Positions 28,083 to 36,530 of a DNA stretch of 54,242 nt are shown piece after piece. This DNA comes from Clostridiaceae bacterium (lineage in GTDB: Bacteria; Bacillota; Clostridia; Saccharofermentanales; Saccharofermentanaceae). Location of the stretch: NCBI GenBank assembly GCA_012729635.1, contig JAAYCT010000023.1:1-54242 (forward strand). The letters are read 5' to 3'. The position numbers and the translations under genes were made by a program. How positions within the stretch are numbered: position 1 is the stretch's first letter; every line of letters starts with the position of its first letter. The notes under the pieces are model-generated. The model searched no databases and was not told the origin of the DNA. It saw only the letters and a list, made by a program, of their open reading frames with translations.

Positions 28083-28988
28083 TTACCCGACCGGACAACT
28101 CCACGCTCCGACCGCCGCGTTGGCTCCGTCGGAAACTGCAGTGGTCAGTTGCCGAACAGATTTCCGGCGGCAGTCGCCCGCGACATATATGCCCGGAATG
28201 TCGGTGGCACAATCCTCACCCGCAATAAAATAACCCTCCGAATCGGTCTGTATATTCCCCGAAAAGGGCGCACTGTCGGGTTCATGCCCGATCGCGACAA
28301 AAAGCGCGTCGACGGAAAGCTCGGAAACGCCTCCGCCCGCAACGGATCGGACTCGGATTCCTTGGAGCGCACGTTCCCCGACCAGAGAATCAACCACGGT
28401 GTTCATAATCATAACCACATTCGGCACGCTGCGAAGACGCTCCGTCATCGCCGCATCTGCGCGAAAAGTATTTCTTCTGTGAATCAGGTACACTTTTTCA
28501 CATAAATTCGAAAGAAAAAGAGCGTCACAGAACGCCGTGTTCCCGCCGCCGACCACCGCCGCCGTACGGCCCTTATAGAACGCACCGTCACATACCGCGC
28601 AGTATGAAATGCCGTAACCGGTGAGCCGCTCCTCGTCGGGAAGCCCGAGTTTTCGATGTTTGGCCCCCGTCGCGAGGATTACGCTTTTACTTGCGTGCCG
28701 ACCGTCCTGTGTAATCACAATCTTCTCGGCGCCATGATCCTCCATTCCGATTACGCGCTCCAATTCGATCTCCACCCCAAGCTCACTCACCTGTTCGAAA
28801 AGTTTGTCCGCAAACTCCATTCCGCTCATATGCGGAGCTCCCGGGTAATTATCGACAAACGGCGCGGCCGTGATTTGTCCGCCGATATTCTCGGCTTCAA
28901 ACAGAAGAACGCTTTTCCCCGCTCTGGCTGCGTAGAGGGCGGCGGTCATTCCGGCACAACCGCCGCCGACAACGATCAAATCTTTCAT
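28083..28988 (-). CDS. trxB: thioredoxin-disulfide reductase
   Basis: 301 residues. FAD-binding GGGCAGMTAALYAA, redox pair C130-A-V-C133 followed by DGAF, NADPH-binding VVGGGNTAF and HRRNTFRA, and the C-terminal FAD motif GIYVAGDCRRK. The HRR and second-site Arg pattern argues for NADPH rather than ferredoxin as the donor. It starts 3 bases after nrdD ends, so it belongs to the nrdG-nrdD-trxB operon and most likely reduces the redoxin domain fused to NrdD; it may also serve thioredoxins encoded elsewhere. Confidence 0.94.
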   Translation of the reverse strand: MKDLIVVGGGCAGMTAALYAARAGKSVLLFEAENIGGQITAAPFVDNYPGAPHMSGMEFADKLFEQVSELGVEIELERVIGMEDHGAEKIVITQDGRHASKSVILATGAKHRKLGLPDEERLTGYGISYCAVCDGAFYKGRTAAVVGGGNTAFCDALFLSNLCEKVYLIHRRNTFRADAAMTERLRSVPNVVMIMNTVVDSLVGERALQGIRVRSVAGGGVSELSVDALFVAIGHEPDSAPFSGNIQTDSEGYFIAGEDCATDIPGIYVAGDCRRKSVRQLTTAVSDGANAAVGAWSCPVG

Positions 28989-28991
28989 GAA

Positions 28992-31388
28992 CTATCCTTT
29001 TACAAACTGTTTGATGTTGGATATGTTGCTGATGGTTGACACCCGATCGTCGTCAACGATGACCAGGGTCGGTGCCCGGCTTACTTGATACTCTCTGCAT
29101 ATCGCTGCGTGCTCTTCCGCATCGACCACCTCATACTGCACGTTCCCGGAGTCCAGGATCTGCTTGGCCATCTTGCAGTTCGGGCAGGTTTTGGTCGTAA
29201 ACAGCAGTGCCTTCGAGCGACTTTTGAGTGTTCCGGGATCCGAAACCGGAGGAGCTACCCGAATCTCCGCCGCACCGGTGATCTTCGGTTCTTCCGATTT
29301 CGACGAACCGATCTCCGAATGATCGACCTCGTAGAGCTTTCGGTCCTTAAACTCCTGCGCCTTCCCGTCGTTCCAGTTCTGTACCGGACGGTAATATCCC
29401 GTGATACGACTATAGGTCTCGGTCTTCTTGCCGCACTTGGGGCACTCATGCCGTTCGCCGCGAAGATAACCGTGATCGGAACACACCGAATAGGTCGGAG
29501 ACATCGTGTAGTAAGGAAGCGTGTATTTCTCGGCAATCTTTTTCACCAGGGCGGCCGCCGCTTTCCAGTCCGGAAGCTTTTCTCCGAGGAACGCATGAAA
29601 AACGGTGCCGGAGGTATAAAGCGTCTGAAGCCGGTCCTGAATATCCAACGCCTCAAAAATGTCATCGGTAAAACTGACCGGAAGATGTGAGCTGTTGGTA
29701 TAGTACGGAACGCCGCTTTCCTCGTTCGCGGTCACGATGTCGGGGAAGTTTTTCTTGTCATGCTTGGCCAGACGGTAGGCGGTCGACTCCGCAGGTGTTG
29801 CCTCCAGGTTGTAAAGGTCCCCGTATTGCTCCTGATAGTCCGACAGCCGCTCCCGCATATGGTTCAGTGTCTTTTTTGCGAATTCTTGGGTTTGCGGGAA
29901 TGTAAGATCCTTTCCGATCCATTTTGCGTTCAGCCCGGCCTCGTTCATGCCCAGCAACCCGATGGTAGAAAAATGGTTGTCAAAAGTCCCCAGATATCTC
30001 TTGGTATAAGGATAAAGGCCCTCATCCAACAGTCTGGTAATCGTCGTTCTTTTTACCTTGAGAGAACGAGCGGCAACGTCCATCATCTTGTCGAGACGAC
30101 GGAAGAAATCCTCCTCATCTTTTGCCAGATAAGCGATTCGCGGCAAGTTGATGGTCACGACACCGATGGAACCGGTGCTTTCTCCGCTACCGAAGAACCC
30201 TCCGGATTTTTTCCGAAGCTCGCGCAGGTCAAGCCGCAGCCGACAGCACATACTGCGAACGTCGCTCGGCTCCATGTCGCTGTTGATGTAATTGGAAAAA
30301 TACGGAGTGCCGTACTTCGATGTCATCTCGAAAAGCAGACGATTGTTCTCCGTATCCGACCAGTCAAAATCGCGGGTAATCGAATAGGTCGGAATCGGAT
30401 ACTGAAAGCCTCTTCCGTTGGCGTCGCCGTTGACCATGATCTCGATAAACGCGCGGTTGACCATATCCATTTCCTTCTGACAGTCACCGTAGGTAAAATC
30501 CATCTCTTTTCCGCCGACAATCGCGGGCTGATCCCTGAGATCATTCGGGACGACCCAGTCCAGCGTGATATTGGAGAACGGAGCCTGTGTTCCCCATCTG
30601 CTGGGCGTATTGACTCCGTAAATAAAAGACTCGATTGCCTTTTTGACCTGGTTATAGGTCAGTTGGTCCGCCTTGACGAATGCCGCCAGGTAGGTATCAA
30701 ACGAAGAGAATGCCTGCGCTCCGGCCCACTCGTTCTGCATGATGCCCAAAAAGTTCACCATCTGATTACACAGGGAGGCCAGATGCTTAGCCGGAGAAGA
30801 GGTAATCTTTCCGGCAATACCGCCGAGCCCGTCCTGAATCAATTGGCGAAGCGACCATCCCGCACAGTAGCCGGTCAGCATCGAAAGATCGTGGATGTGC
30901 ATATCGGCGTTGCGGTGGGCTTTGGCGATCTCATCGTCGTAGATCTCGCTGAGCCAGTAGTTCGCGGTGATCGCGCCGGAATTGCTCAGAATCAAGCCGC
31001 CGACCGAATAGGTGACGGTCGAATTTTCTTTTACGCGCCAGTCATTGATCTTGACGTAACTGTCAACGAGTTCCTTATAGTCCAGAAGCGCGGACTTCAT
31101 GTACCGCATTTTTTCGCGTTGCTTTCGGTACAGGATATACGCTTTTGCGACGTCCTCGTAACCGCTTCTCTGAAGGACACTTTCGACGCTGTCCTGGATT
31201 TCTTCGACGGTTATCCGGCCGTCCTTGATCTTGGACGAATAATCCGCGGTCACCTTGAGCGCGAGAAAATCGATAATATCCGGATTGTACTCTTTGTTTT
31301 GAGCGTCAAACGCCTTGGTGATTGCCGCCGCAATTTTTGAAATCGCGAAATCCACCGTTTTTCCGTCTCTTTTTACCACCTGATACAT
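28992..31388 (-). CDS. nrdD: anaerobic ribonucleoside-triphosphate reductase fused to a redoxin domain
   Basis: 798 residues. N-terminal ATP-cone (~1-95), the ten-stranded catalytic barrel, a zinc site with cysteines in CSDHGYL and HECPKCGKK, the glycyl radical motif RITGYYRPVQNW (radical Gly in ITGY), then a ~30-residue linker and a C-terminal ~70-residue glutaredoxin/NrdH-like domain with active site TTKTCPNC and cis-Pro segment APTLVIV. It makes dNTPs from NTPs without oxygen. Class III enzymes without a formate requirement are known to use thioredoxin-like reductants (Neisseria bacilliformis NrdD), which fits the fusion and adjacent trxB. Start 31388 has GGAGGG upstream; a longer in-frame start at 31508 overlaps nrdG and lacks a site. 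Confidence 0.96.
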   Translation of the reverse strand: MYQVVKRDGKTVDFAISKIAAAITKAFDAQNKEYNPDIIDFLALKVTADYSSKIKDGRITVEEIQDSVESVLQRSGYEDVAKAYILYRKQREKMRYMKSALLDYKELVDSYVKINDWRVKENSTVTYSVGGLILSNSGAITANYWLSEIYDDEIAKAHRNADMHIHDLSMLTGYCAGWSLRQLIQDGLGGIAGKITSSPAKHLASLCNQMVNFLGIMQNEWAGAQAFSSFDTYLAAFVKADQLTYNQVKKAIESFIYGVNTPSRWGTQAPFSNITLDWVVPNDLRDQPAIVGGKEMDFTYGDCQKEMDMVNRAFIEIMVNGDANGRGFQYPIPTYSITRDFDWSDTENNRLLFEMTSKYGTPYFSNYINSDMEPSDVRSMCCRLRLDLRELRKKSGGFFGSGESTGSIGVVTINLPRIAYLAKDEEDFFRRLDKMMDVAARSLKVKRTTITRLLDEGLYPYTKRYLGTFDNHFSTIGLLGMNEAGLNAKWIGKDLTFPQTQEFAKKTLNHMRERLSDYQEQYGDLYNLEATPAESTAYRLAKHDKKNFPDIVTANEESGVPYYTNSSHLPVSFTDDIFEALDIQDRLQTLYTSGTVFHAFLGEKLPDWKAAAALVKKIAEKYTLPYYTMSPTYSVCSDHGYLRGERHECPKCGKKTETYSRITGYYRPVQNWNDGKAQEFKDRKLYEVDHSEIGSSKSEEPKITGAAEIRVAPPVSDPGTLKSRSKALLFTTKTCPNCKMAKQILDSGNVQYEVVDAEEHAAICREYQVSRAPTLVIVDDDRVSTISNISNIKQFVKG

Positions 31389-31429
31389 AGTCTCGCCCTC
31401 CGTATCTGTCCTATTGATAATGATAGCAT

Positions 31430-32131
31430 TTATATTCCGCGAAGTTGCGCGGACGGAACATATTCCTTTGTAATTTCCAGATATTTTTCCAAACGTTCGC
31501 GCGAACACGAATGAAAACCCTTCTCAATCACGTCCTCGGAGTCCGTATAGGATTGAAGAAAGAAATGCGGCACATCGCCGATCCATCGGGCAATCGCGCG
31601 AATCTTGTTTTCATCGTGCAGCTCATCAACGACCGTTGTTCGAAATTCATACGGCACTTTCGAGGAAACCAGCATCCGAACGCTCTCCCGTATTTTGTCG
31701 ACGGGCGGATTCAAAATTCCGCAGGTTTCCGCATAAGCCTCGGGGGCATTCTTGACATCCATCGATACATAATCCGGCAATCCCTCATCCAGGAGTTTTC
31801 GAAGGACACCGGGAACCGATCCGTTTGTATCCAGCTTAACCTCGAACCCGATTTCTTTTATTTTTCGAATGAAGCTCGTGAGCTCATTCTCATCCTGAAG
31901 CAACGGTTCTCCGCCGGAGATGCAGACACCATCCAGTTTTCCGATCCTGCCGGACAGAAAATCGAAAAAAGCTTCCTCGGAAATTTCCTCGCCGCTAAAT
32001 CGTTCCGGGATTACGAGCGAGGCATTATGACAGTACGGGCAACGAAAATTACAGCCGCTCACAAACACGGTACAGGCAATCCGTCCCGGAAAATCAAGCA
32101 GTGTCGTCTTCATCAAACCGCCAATCTTCAT
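31430..32131 (-). CDS. nrdG: anaerobic ribonucleotide reductase activating protein (radical SAM)
   Basis: 233 residues. Radical SAM motif C27-x3-C31-x2-C34 in SGCNFRCPYCHN, SAM-binding ISGGEPLLQ, and a following partial barrel. It generates the glycyl radical on NrdD. The longer form and sequence resemble activases of the redoxin-dependent NrdD type rather than the ~155-residue E. coli NrdG. GGGGGAG upstream of 32131 sets the start. First gene of nrdG-nrdD-trxB, 41 bases before nrdD. Confidence 0.93.
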   Translation of the reverse strand: MKIGGLMKTTLLDFPGRIACTVFVSGCNFRCPYCHNASLVIPERFSGEEISEEAFFDFLSGRIGKLDGVCISGGEPLLQDENELTSFIRKIKEIGFEVKLDTNGSVPGVLRKLLDEGLPDYVSMDVKNAPEAYAETCGILNPPVDKIRESVRMLVSSKVPYEFRTTVVDELHDENKIRAIARWIGDVPHFFLQSYTDSEDVIEKGFHSCSRERLEKYLEITKEYVPSAQLRGI

Positions 32132-32185
32132 TCGCTCCCCCGAAAAGTCAATTTTTTCAATGAAATCATCTTTGAAGGTGAACTC

Positions 32186-32214
32186 ATTCTAACTAAATAT
32201 TGTGGTTGCGTCAA
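32186..32214 (-). promoter_or_regulatory. promoter of nrdG-nrdD-trxB
   Basis: Minus-strand TTGACG (32214-32209), 17-base spacer, TAGAAT (32191-32186). The proximal NrdR box covers the spacer and touches the -10; the distal box lies just upstream of the -35. Confidence 0.75.
32190..32205. promoter_or_regulatory. NrdR box, promoter-proximal
   Basis: TAACTAAATATTGTGG matches the NrdR box pattern acaCwAtATaTwGtgt at all seven capital (most conserved) positions. Confidence 0.75.
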
Positions 32215-32221
32215 CACAAAA

Positions 32222-32237
32222 ACACTACATGTAGTAC
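32222..32237. promoter_or_regulatory. NrdR box, promoter-distal
   Basis: ACACTACATGTAGTAC contains the perfect palindrome ACTACATGTAGT. Its centre is 32 bp, three helical turns, from the centre of the proximal box, the spacing typical of paired NrdR sites. Confidence 0.78.
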
Positions 32238-32334
32238 AATTGCAACATTTCCTCCGAAAGAGCGGCAAACCGCCGATTTTCGGTATTTTTCGAGAAACCC
32301 GGTCTTCTCGGAGGCACAAAATTTCGCAAAAAAA

Positions 32335-32358
32335 CGGCCGAATCTTTTGACTCGGCCG
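32335..32358 (-). terminator. terminator of the hemolysin III-type gene
   Basis: Minus-strand stem CGGCCGA / TCGGCCG with a 10-base loop followed by TTTTTTT, 22 bases past the stop codon of the upstream gene and upstream of the nrd promoter. Confidence 0.85.
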
Positions 32359-32379
32359 CCATTTGGCAAAGAAAACCCG

Positions 32380-33195
32380 TTACCTCATGAAAAATACAAT
32401 CGCCAGCGTGTGGCAAATCGCACCGAAGTCGACGAGAAAGTGCCAGACCATATGCGAAAATTTAAACTTAAGAGCGAAGCACAGGACGCCCGCGGTATAG
32501 CAAAAACCTCCGGCGACAATCAGCCAGAACGTAACGGTGTTGGCCGCACCCCAAAGGATCGGAAGGCACAGAAGAACCATCCACCCCATTAAAAGATAAA
32601 TCGCAATCGTGAAGATATACGAGCGAATCGATTTCGAAAAAGCAAGTGCTTTAAAGAGTGTTCCGGCAATCACCAGCGACCACTGCGCGATGCAAAGACC
32701 GAGCCCCCACCCTCCTCCGATTACGGAAAGACAAATCGGCGTGTAGGTTCCCGCGATCGCAACAAAAATCATAATGTGATCGATCCGGTTCATCACTTCC
32801 TTATGTTTGGTGGCCCGCGCCATCGAGTGATATATCGTGGATGTGAGAAACATCACGAAAACGCTGATTACAAAAATTGAGACCCCGAACGCATCGAGCG
32901 CTTCTTTTCCGGCAGGCGCATTCATGTACGCGCGAATGGATGCATACGGCAGAAGCCCTAACATGAAAATCGCCATCACTCCGTGTGTAATGCTGTTTCC
33001 GATTTCTTCTCCCAAGGATTGGCTTTTCTTTCTGAGTATGGATACCGCCTTCTTCCCGGACTCGATCAGAGACAATCCCTTAAGCCCTTCCTCCAGAGAG
33101 TCCTCCGGGGAGGCGGTCGGCGTGTCTTTAGCGATTGCTTCTTTTTCCTGTCTGCCCTCAAGCCATCTTTTCCAGAACGATTTGTTGGTTGACAT
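32380..33195 (-). CDS. trhA: hemolysin III / PAQR-type seven-helix membrane protein
   Basis: 271 residues: a charged ~60-residue N-terminal extension, then seven membrane helices. Family signatures are present: GNSITHG before helix 1, STIYHS, NRIDHIMIF, AGTYTPICLS and the C-terminal HMVWHFLVDFGAICH, which supply the conserved Ser/His metal site. Bacterial members are linked to membrane fluidity and lipid balance; the hemolysin name is historical. The N-terminal extension is longer than in most members. Start at 33195 has GGAGG eight bases upstream. Monocistronic between two other minus-strand units, with its own terminator. Confidence 0.9.
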   Translation of the reverse strand: MSTNKSFWKRWLEGRQEKEAIAKDTPTASPEDSLEEGLKGLSLIESGKKAVSILRKKSQSLGEEIGNSITHGVMAIFMLGLLPYASIRAYMNAPAGKEALDAFGVSIFVISVFVMFLTSTIYHSMARATKHKEVMNRIDHIMIFVAIAGTYTPICLSVIGGGWGLGLCIAQWSLVIAGTLFKALAFSKSIRSYIFTIAIYLLMGWMVLLCLPILWGAANTVTFWLIVAGGFCYTAGVLCFALKFKFSHMVWHFLVDFGAICHTLAIVFFMR

Positions 33196-33266
33196 ATCGG
33201 CCTCCGTTTCTCGTTTTCATGACTGCCTAATACAGTTTCCTTTATTGTATTAGACGATTCCAAGAT

Positions 33267-34010
33267 TTACAAGAGTGTTTCCTCCGGATTTTCCTCCGAA
33301 CCCTCTTCCTCTGTCGGGTCCGTTGATCCTTCGTCCGTCACCGGATGATCCGAAATCTCTTCCGGCTCGTCTTGTGTCGGGTGTTCCTTGAAAAGCATCG
33401 CCCGAAGTGAGGACAGCCCGAAAGCAGCGGTCCTTTTCGCCGATCCTTTCGGTCTCGTTGCGGTCGGTGTCGCGGAAATCGGAACGGGAATGCGATCGGT
33501 TGCGTCATTTAAAAGAAGTTGATCCGCCAGATAAGCGTTGCGATAGAATCGAAAAATCTGTGTAACAATGTACGAAATTACGAGAACGGGCAGCATCAGT
33601 TTCGAGATGCCGATCGATTTTTCCGGAGGGAACAAGACCGAAATTCCGACCATCGGAGCATTGATCAGCTCGTAAATCCGGCGCATGAACGCGTCGATAA
33701 TCGATGCGGCAAGGCTCGGATCGTTCCCGAGTGTTCCCACGGCCAGTCTCGGAATGATAATGCCCGGAAGATATGCCATCATCGAGTAGAGAACCCCTCC
33801 GAACAAACAGGTGATTTTCTTAAAATACGCGGTATACGCGCAAAGAAGGAACCATAGAAGGATATAAACGACACTCATGATGCGTTCAATCACGGACACG
33901 GAACGAAACACCACCCGGTCAAAGGTAAAATAGACGGGGAAAAAATATACAAACACCAGTGCGAACAGCACAAAAAAAAGAAATACGCTCATTATGATGT
34001 CTCGTCTCAT
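33267..34010 (-). CDS. multi-pass membrane protein with acidic tail, unknown
   Basis: 247 residues. I do not recognise the family. About four to five membrane helices lie in the first 165 residues (for example MSVFLFFVLFALVFVYFF and LPVLVISYIVTQIF), and a hydrophilic tail from ~175 holds a TPTATRP stretch and a run of Glu/Asp/Pro to the end. Start at 34010 is supported by GGAGGAAACG. It lies 105 bases after the YhaN-type ATPase gene on the same strand and might be its third operon member, though the gap leaves this open. Confidence 0.7.
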   Translation of the reverse strand: MRRDIIMSVFLFFVLFALVFVYFFPVYFTFDRVVFRSVSVIERIMSVVYILLWFLLCAYTAYFKKITCLFGGVLYSMMAYLPGIIIPRLAVGTLGNDPSLAASIIDAFMRRIYELINAPMVGISVLFPPEKSIGISKLMLPVLVISYIVTQIFRFYRNAYLADQLLLNDATDRIPVPISATPTATRPKGSAKRTAAFGLSSLRAMLFKEHPTQDEPEEISDHPVTDEGSTDPTEEEGSEENPEETLL

Positions 34011-34115
34011 CGTTTCCTCCACCCGGCGGACACGCCGTTCACATAAACCTCGAACGGACAAAAACCGCCGGACATAAACGGGATAATAAGATTGTCGGCC
34101 AAATCGACCCCGGCG

Positions 34116-36530
34116 TCAAGATGATGTATCCACCGTCCCGTCAGCCTCCCCCATGGTTTCCTGAAAAAGGTCTTCGACACTTTTGTGACAAGTGAACATA
34201 ATAATCTGCCGTCGGGATGAAAGCTCGTCAAACAGACGGACCGCAAGGCGTGCGCGAGCATCATCATATTGAACCAGCGCATCGTCCAAAAGGAGCGGCA
34301 TCTTCTCCTCGGAAGGGTCGATCATATCCGCAATCGCCAATCGGAGCGCCAGGTAAACCTGATCCACCGTTCCCGCGCTGAAAAAATCCGCATCGCGATA
34401 TATCCCGTCGGATCGATCGGAAATCTCTACGCTGAAGTCGCGGTCAAAGCGCATGGCGGCGTACTTTTTTCCGGATAATTTCGCGAGGTATCGTCCGGCG
34501 ATTTCGTTCACCTGAGGCGCGAAAATCCGTTCCATTTCCGAAGACGCTTCGCTCATCGCCTCGGCGGCAAGCACCAGCGAGTCGTAATATTCGCGGGCGT
34601 GCCGAATCCGCTCCTCGATTTGATCGATTCGCTCCTCGATTTCCGAAGGATCCGTTCGTGATGCGGAAAGGCTTTCCAGATGTCCGGATCTCCTGGAAAC
34701 CTCTTCGCGAAGATTTCGGATCACGCTGCGAATCTCGGTCTCCCGTTCCTCAAGGGGTTTTTCTGCCCGTACGGCTTCCTCAAACCGATCGCGAAGAACG
34801 GCGATTTTTTCGTTAAGCGCCGAAAGAGCTGCTCTTTCCGATATTAGCTCCTCTTCGGGTTGCGTCAAAACTGCGGGATGCACGACCGAATCCGTTCCGG
34901 TCTCCGGAGAAATCGGAGCGTTTGTTTTTGCTTCCTCCGCGGCAATTTCCGAAAGAAGCGCATGCCTTTCCGCATCGTGCTTCGACAGGTCGGACCGGAT
35001 AGTCTCTATCGTTCCTTTAATAAGTCGGATTGCATTCATTTTCCCTTCACGAATTAACTCGAATTTTTCTTTCGCCCGCTCCAATTCCGTCTGTGATTCC
35101 TTTAAACGGGCGGATACCTCGGCGATTGTGTAGTTCAGCTCCGAAAGGCGAGTCCCGAGCATCTCCTTTTTCTGCCGGAATTTCGCAAGTGCCCGGCGAT
35201 AACGAAGAAAAAGGATGACCGAATAGGCAGCAAAGAAGGCCGCGGGCAGAAAAAGCCATATCAGCCAAATCATTTTCGAATCCTTCAGGAATTCCGCAAG
35301 AATGAAGCCCAGAAGGCCGGCCGCCGCAAAGAGCAAGGAAAGCAGAGCGGACGGAATCCAAACCCGGAGAAAAGCGGCTTTTTCCCGGGCGGATCGATCC
35401 TCCGAGTATTTCCCGTTCTCTTCCAACAACGCATCCTTTTCCTTCTCAAGCTGATTTCTTTCGACCGTCGTTCGATCGCACGATCGGGCAAGCGCGGGGA
35501 TATCCATCGCATGACGGTTTGCGGCCTCCGTCAATTCGTCTTCGATCCGGCGGGCTTCAAGCTCTCTTCGAGAAAGCGTTATATTCCATTCGATGGCTTC
35601 CTTGTCAAGAAGACGTATCCGTTCTTCCCTTTTCTTTTTACGTTCCGCTTCCTTTTTCTCATACTCTTTTCTTTCGGCAATCATCTCCTCAAGCGCGCGC
35701 AGCCGTTCCGTCCTCCCCGCACGCTCGGATTCGAGCCCGGATTGCTCGTCGCGGAGTTGCTCGATGATTTTCGTCTGACGCTCCCTTTGCTGAATGACGG
35801 GGGTCCATTCGTCGCGTTCCGCCCGATCCGCTTCCTGCCTGATCTCTTCGATTTCCGTGTCCGCTTCTTTGATTTGAAGCACCCGATTCTCGGAATCCAG
35901 AAGCTTCCCGGTCCATTCCTCCCGCTCCCGCTCTAAATCCCGAATCAAGCCTCCGTCTCCCCGGGCCGCGACCATCGCAACGATGGCGGCTTTCAAATTG
36001 CGGTCCGCAGTTTCAAAAGAAAAATGCTCACTGCCGGTCGCCGCCAGGTTCGCCAGTCGATCGGCAACCGCGTTCGTCGGACAACCGGTCGAATATAAAT
36101 TGGTGGACAGCTGGCCGATAAAAAAAGTATTGACGAACTCCGCTTCCGAGAATTCGAACAGAAATTCGCCGATTTCAAGATCACCGGTATCCGTCGCTTT
36201 CCCGGTTTGCTCGTCCCGTAAAACGACACGGTCACCCGCTTTCCTTCCCGAAAAACGGCGTTCGATCCGATACGAGCGTCCGCCGTGAGAAAAAGTGACG
36301 GTCCCGCCGTAGCCTCCGGCGCTCCACGGCTCATATTTTCCGCGCCCGTACTCTCTGTTCCCGCGTTTTGCCCGCTTCGGGAATCCGTAAAACATCGCGC
36401 GAATAAATGCGAGTATCGTGCTTTTCCCGAACTCGTTCTCTTTCGCAATGCAGTTCAGCCCTTCTTTGAAAGCAAAGGAAAAATCCTTGAGTTTACCGAA
36501 AGCGTCAATGCGAATACTATGAATCATCAT
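34116..36530 (-). CDS. yhaN: YhaN-type SbcC/Rad50-like ATPase with central membrane hairpin
   Basis: 804 residues. N-terminal half-ATPase with Walker A-like NEFGKST (32-38), long coiled coils (~190-380 and ~450-650), a central pair of membrane helices (~390-445), and the C-terminal half with Walker B LLLDDALVQYDD and the switch His in TCHKS. This is the layout of Bacillus YhaN, a membrane-tethered SbcC relative working with a YhaO nuclease. The first Gly of the usual GPNEAGKST loop is Lys here, which is worth noting but leaves the P-loop GKST intact. It overlaps the upstream nuclease gene by 14 bases. Confidence 0.88.
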   Translation of the reverse strand: MMIHSIRIDAFGKLKDFSFAFKEGLNCIAKENEFGKSTILAFIRAMFYGFPKRAKRGNREYGRGKYEPWSAGGYGGTVTFSHGGRSYRIERRFSGRKAGDRVVLRDEQTGKATDTGDLEIGEFLFEFSEAEFVNTFFIGQLSTNLYSTGCPTNAVADRLANLAATGSEHFSFETADRNLKAAIVAMVAARGDGGLIRDLEREREEWTGKLLDSENRVLQIKEADTEIEEIRQEADRAERDEWTPVIQQRERQTKIIEQLRDEQSGLESERAGRTERLRALEEMIAERKEYEKKEAERKKKREERIRLLDKEAIEWNITLSRRELEARRIEDELTEAANRHAMDIPALARSCDRTTVERNQLEKEKDALLEENGKYSEDRSAREKAAFLRVWIPSALLSLLFAAAGLLGFILAEFLKDSKMIWLIWLFLPAAFFAAYSVILFLRYRRALAKFRQKKEMLGTRLSELNYTIAEVSARLKESQTELERAKEKFELIREGKMNAIRLIKGTIETIRSDLSKHDAERHALLSEIAAEEAKTNAPISPETGTDSVVHPAVLTQPEEELISERAALSALNEKIAVLRDRFEEAVRAEKPLEERETEIRSVIRNLREEVSRRSGHLESLSASRTDPSEIEERIDQIEERIRHAREYYDSLVLAAEAMSEASSEMERIFAPQVNEIAGRYLAKLSGKKYAAMRFDRDFSVEISDRSDGIYRDADFFSAGTVDQVYLALRLAIADMIDPSEEKMPLLLDDALVQYDDARARLAVRLFDELSSRRQIIMFTCHKSVEDLFQETMGEADGTVDTSS

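Noticed and set aside
29760-31340. 526-codon plus-strand open frame opposite nrdD
   Set aside because: Antisense to a complete NrdD; a by-product of codon bias.
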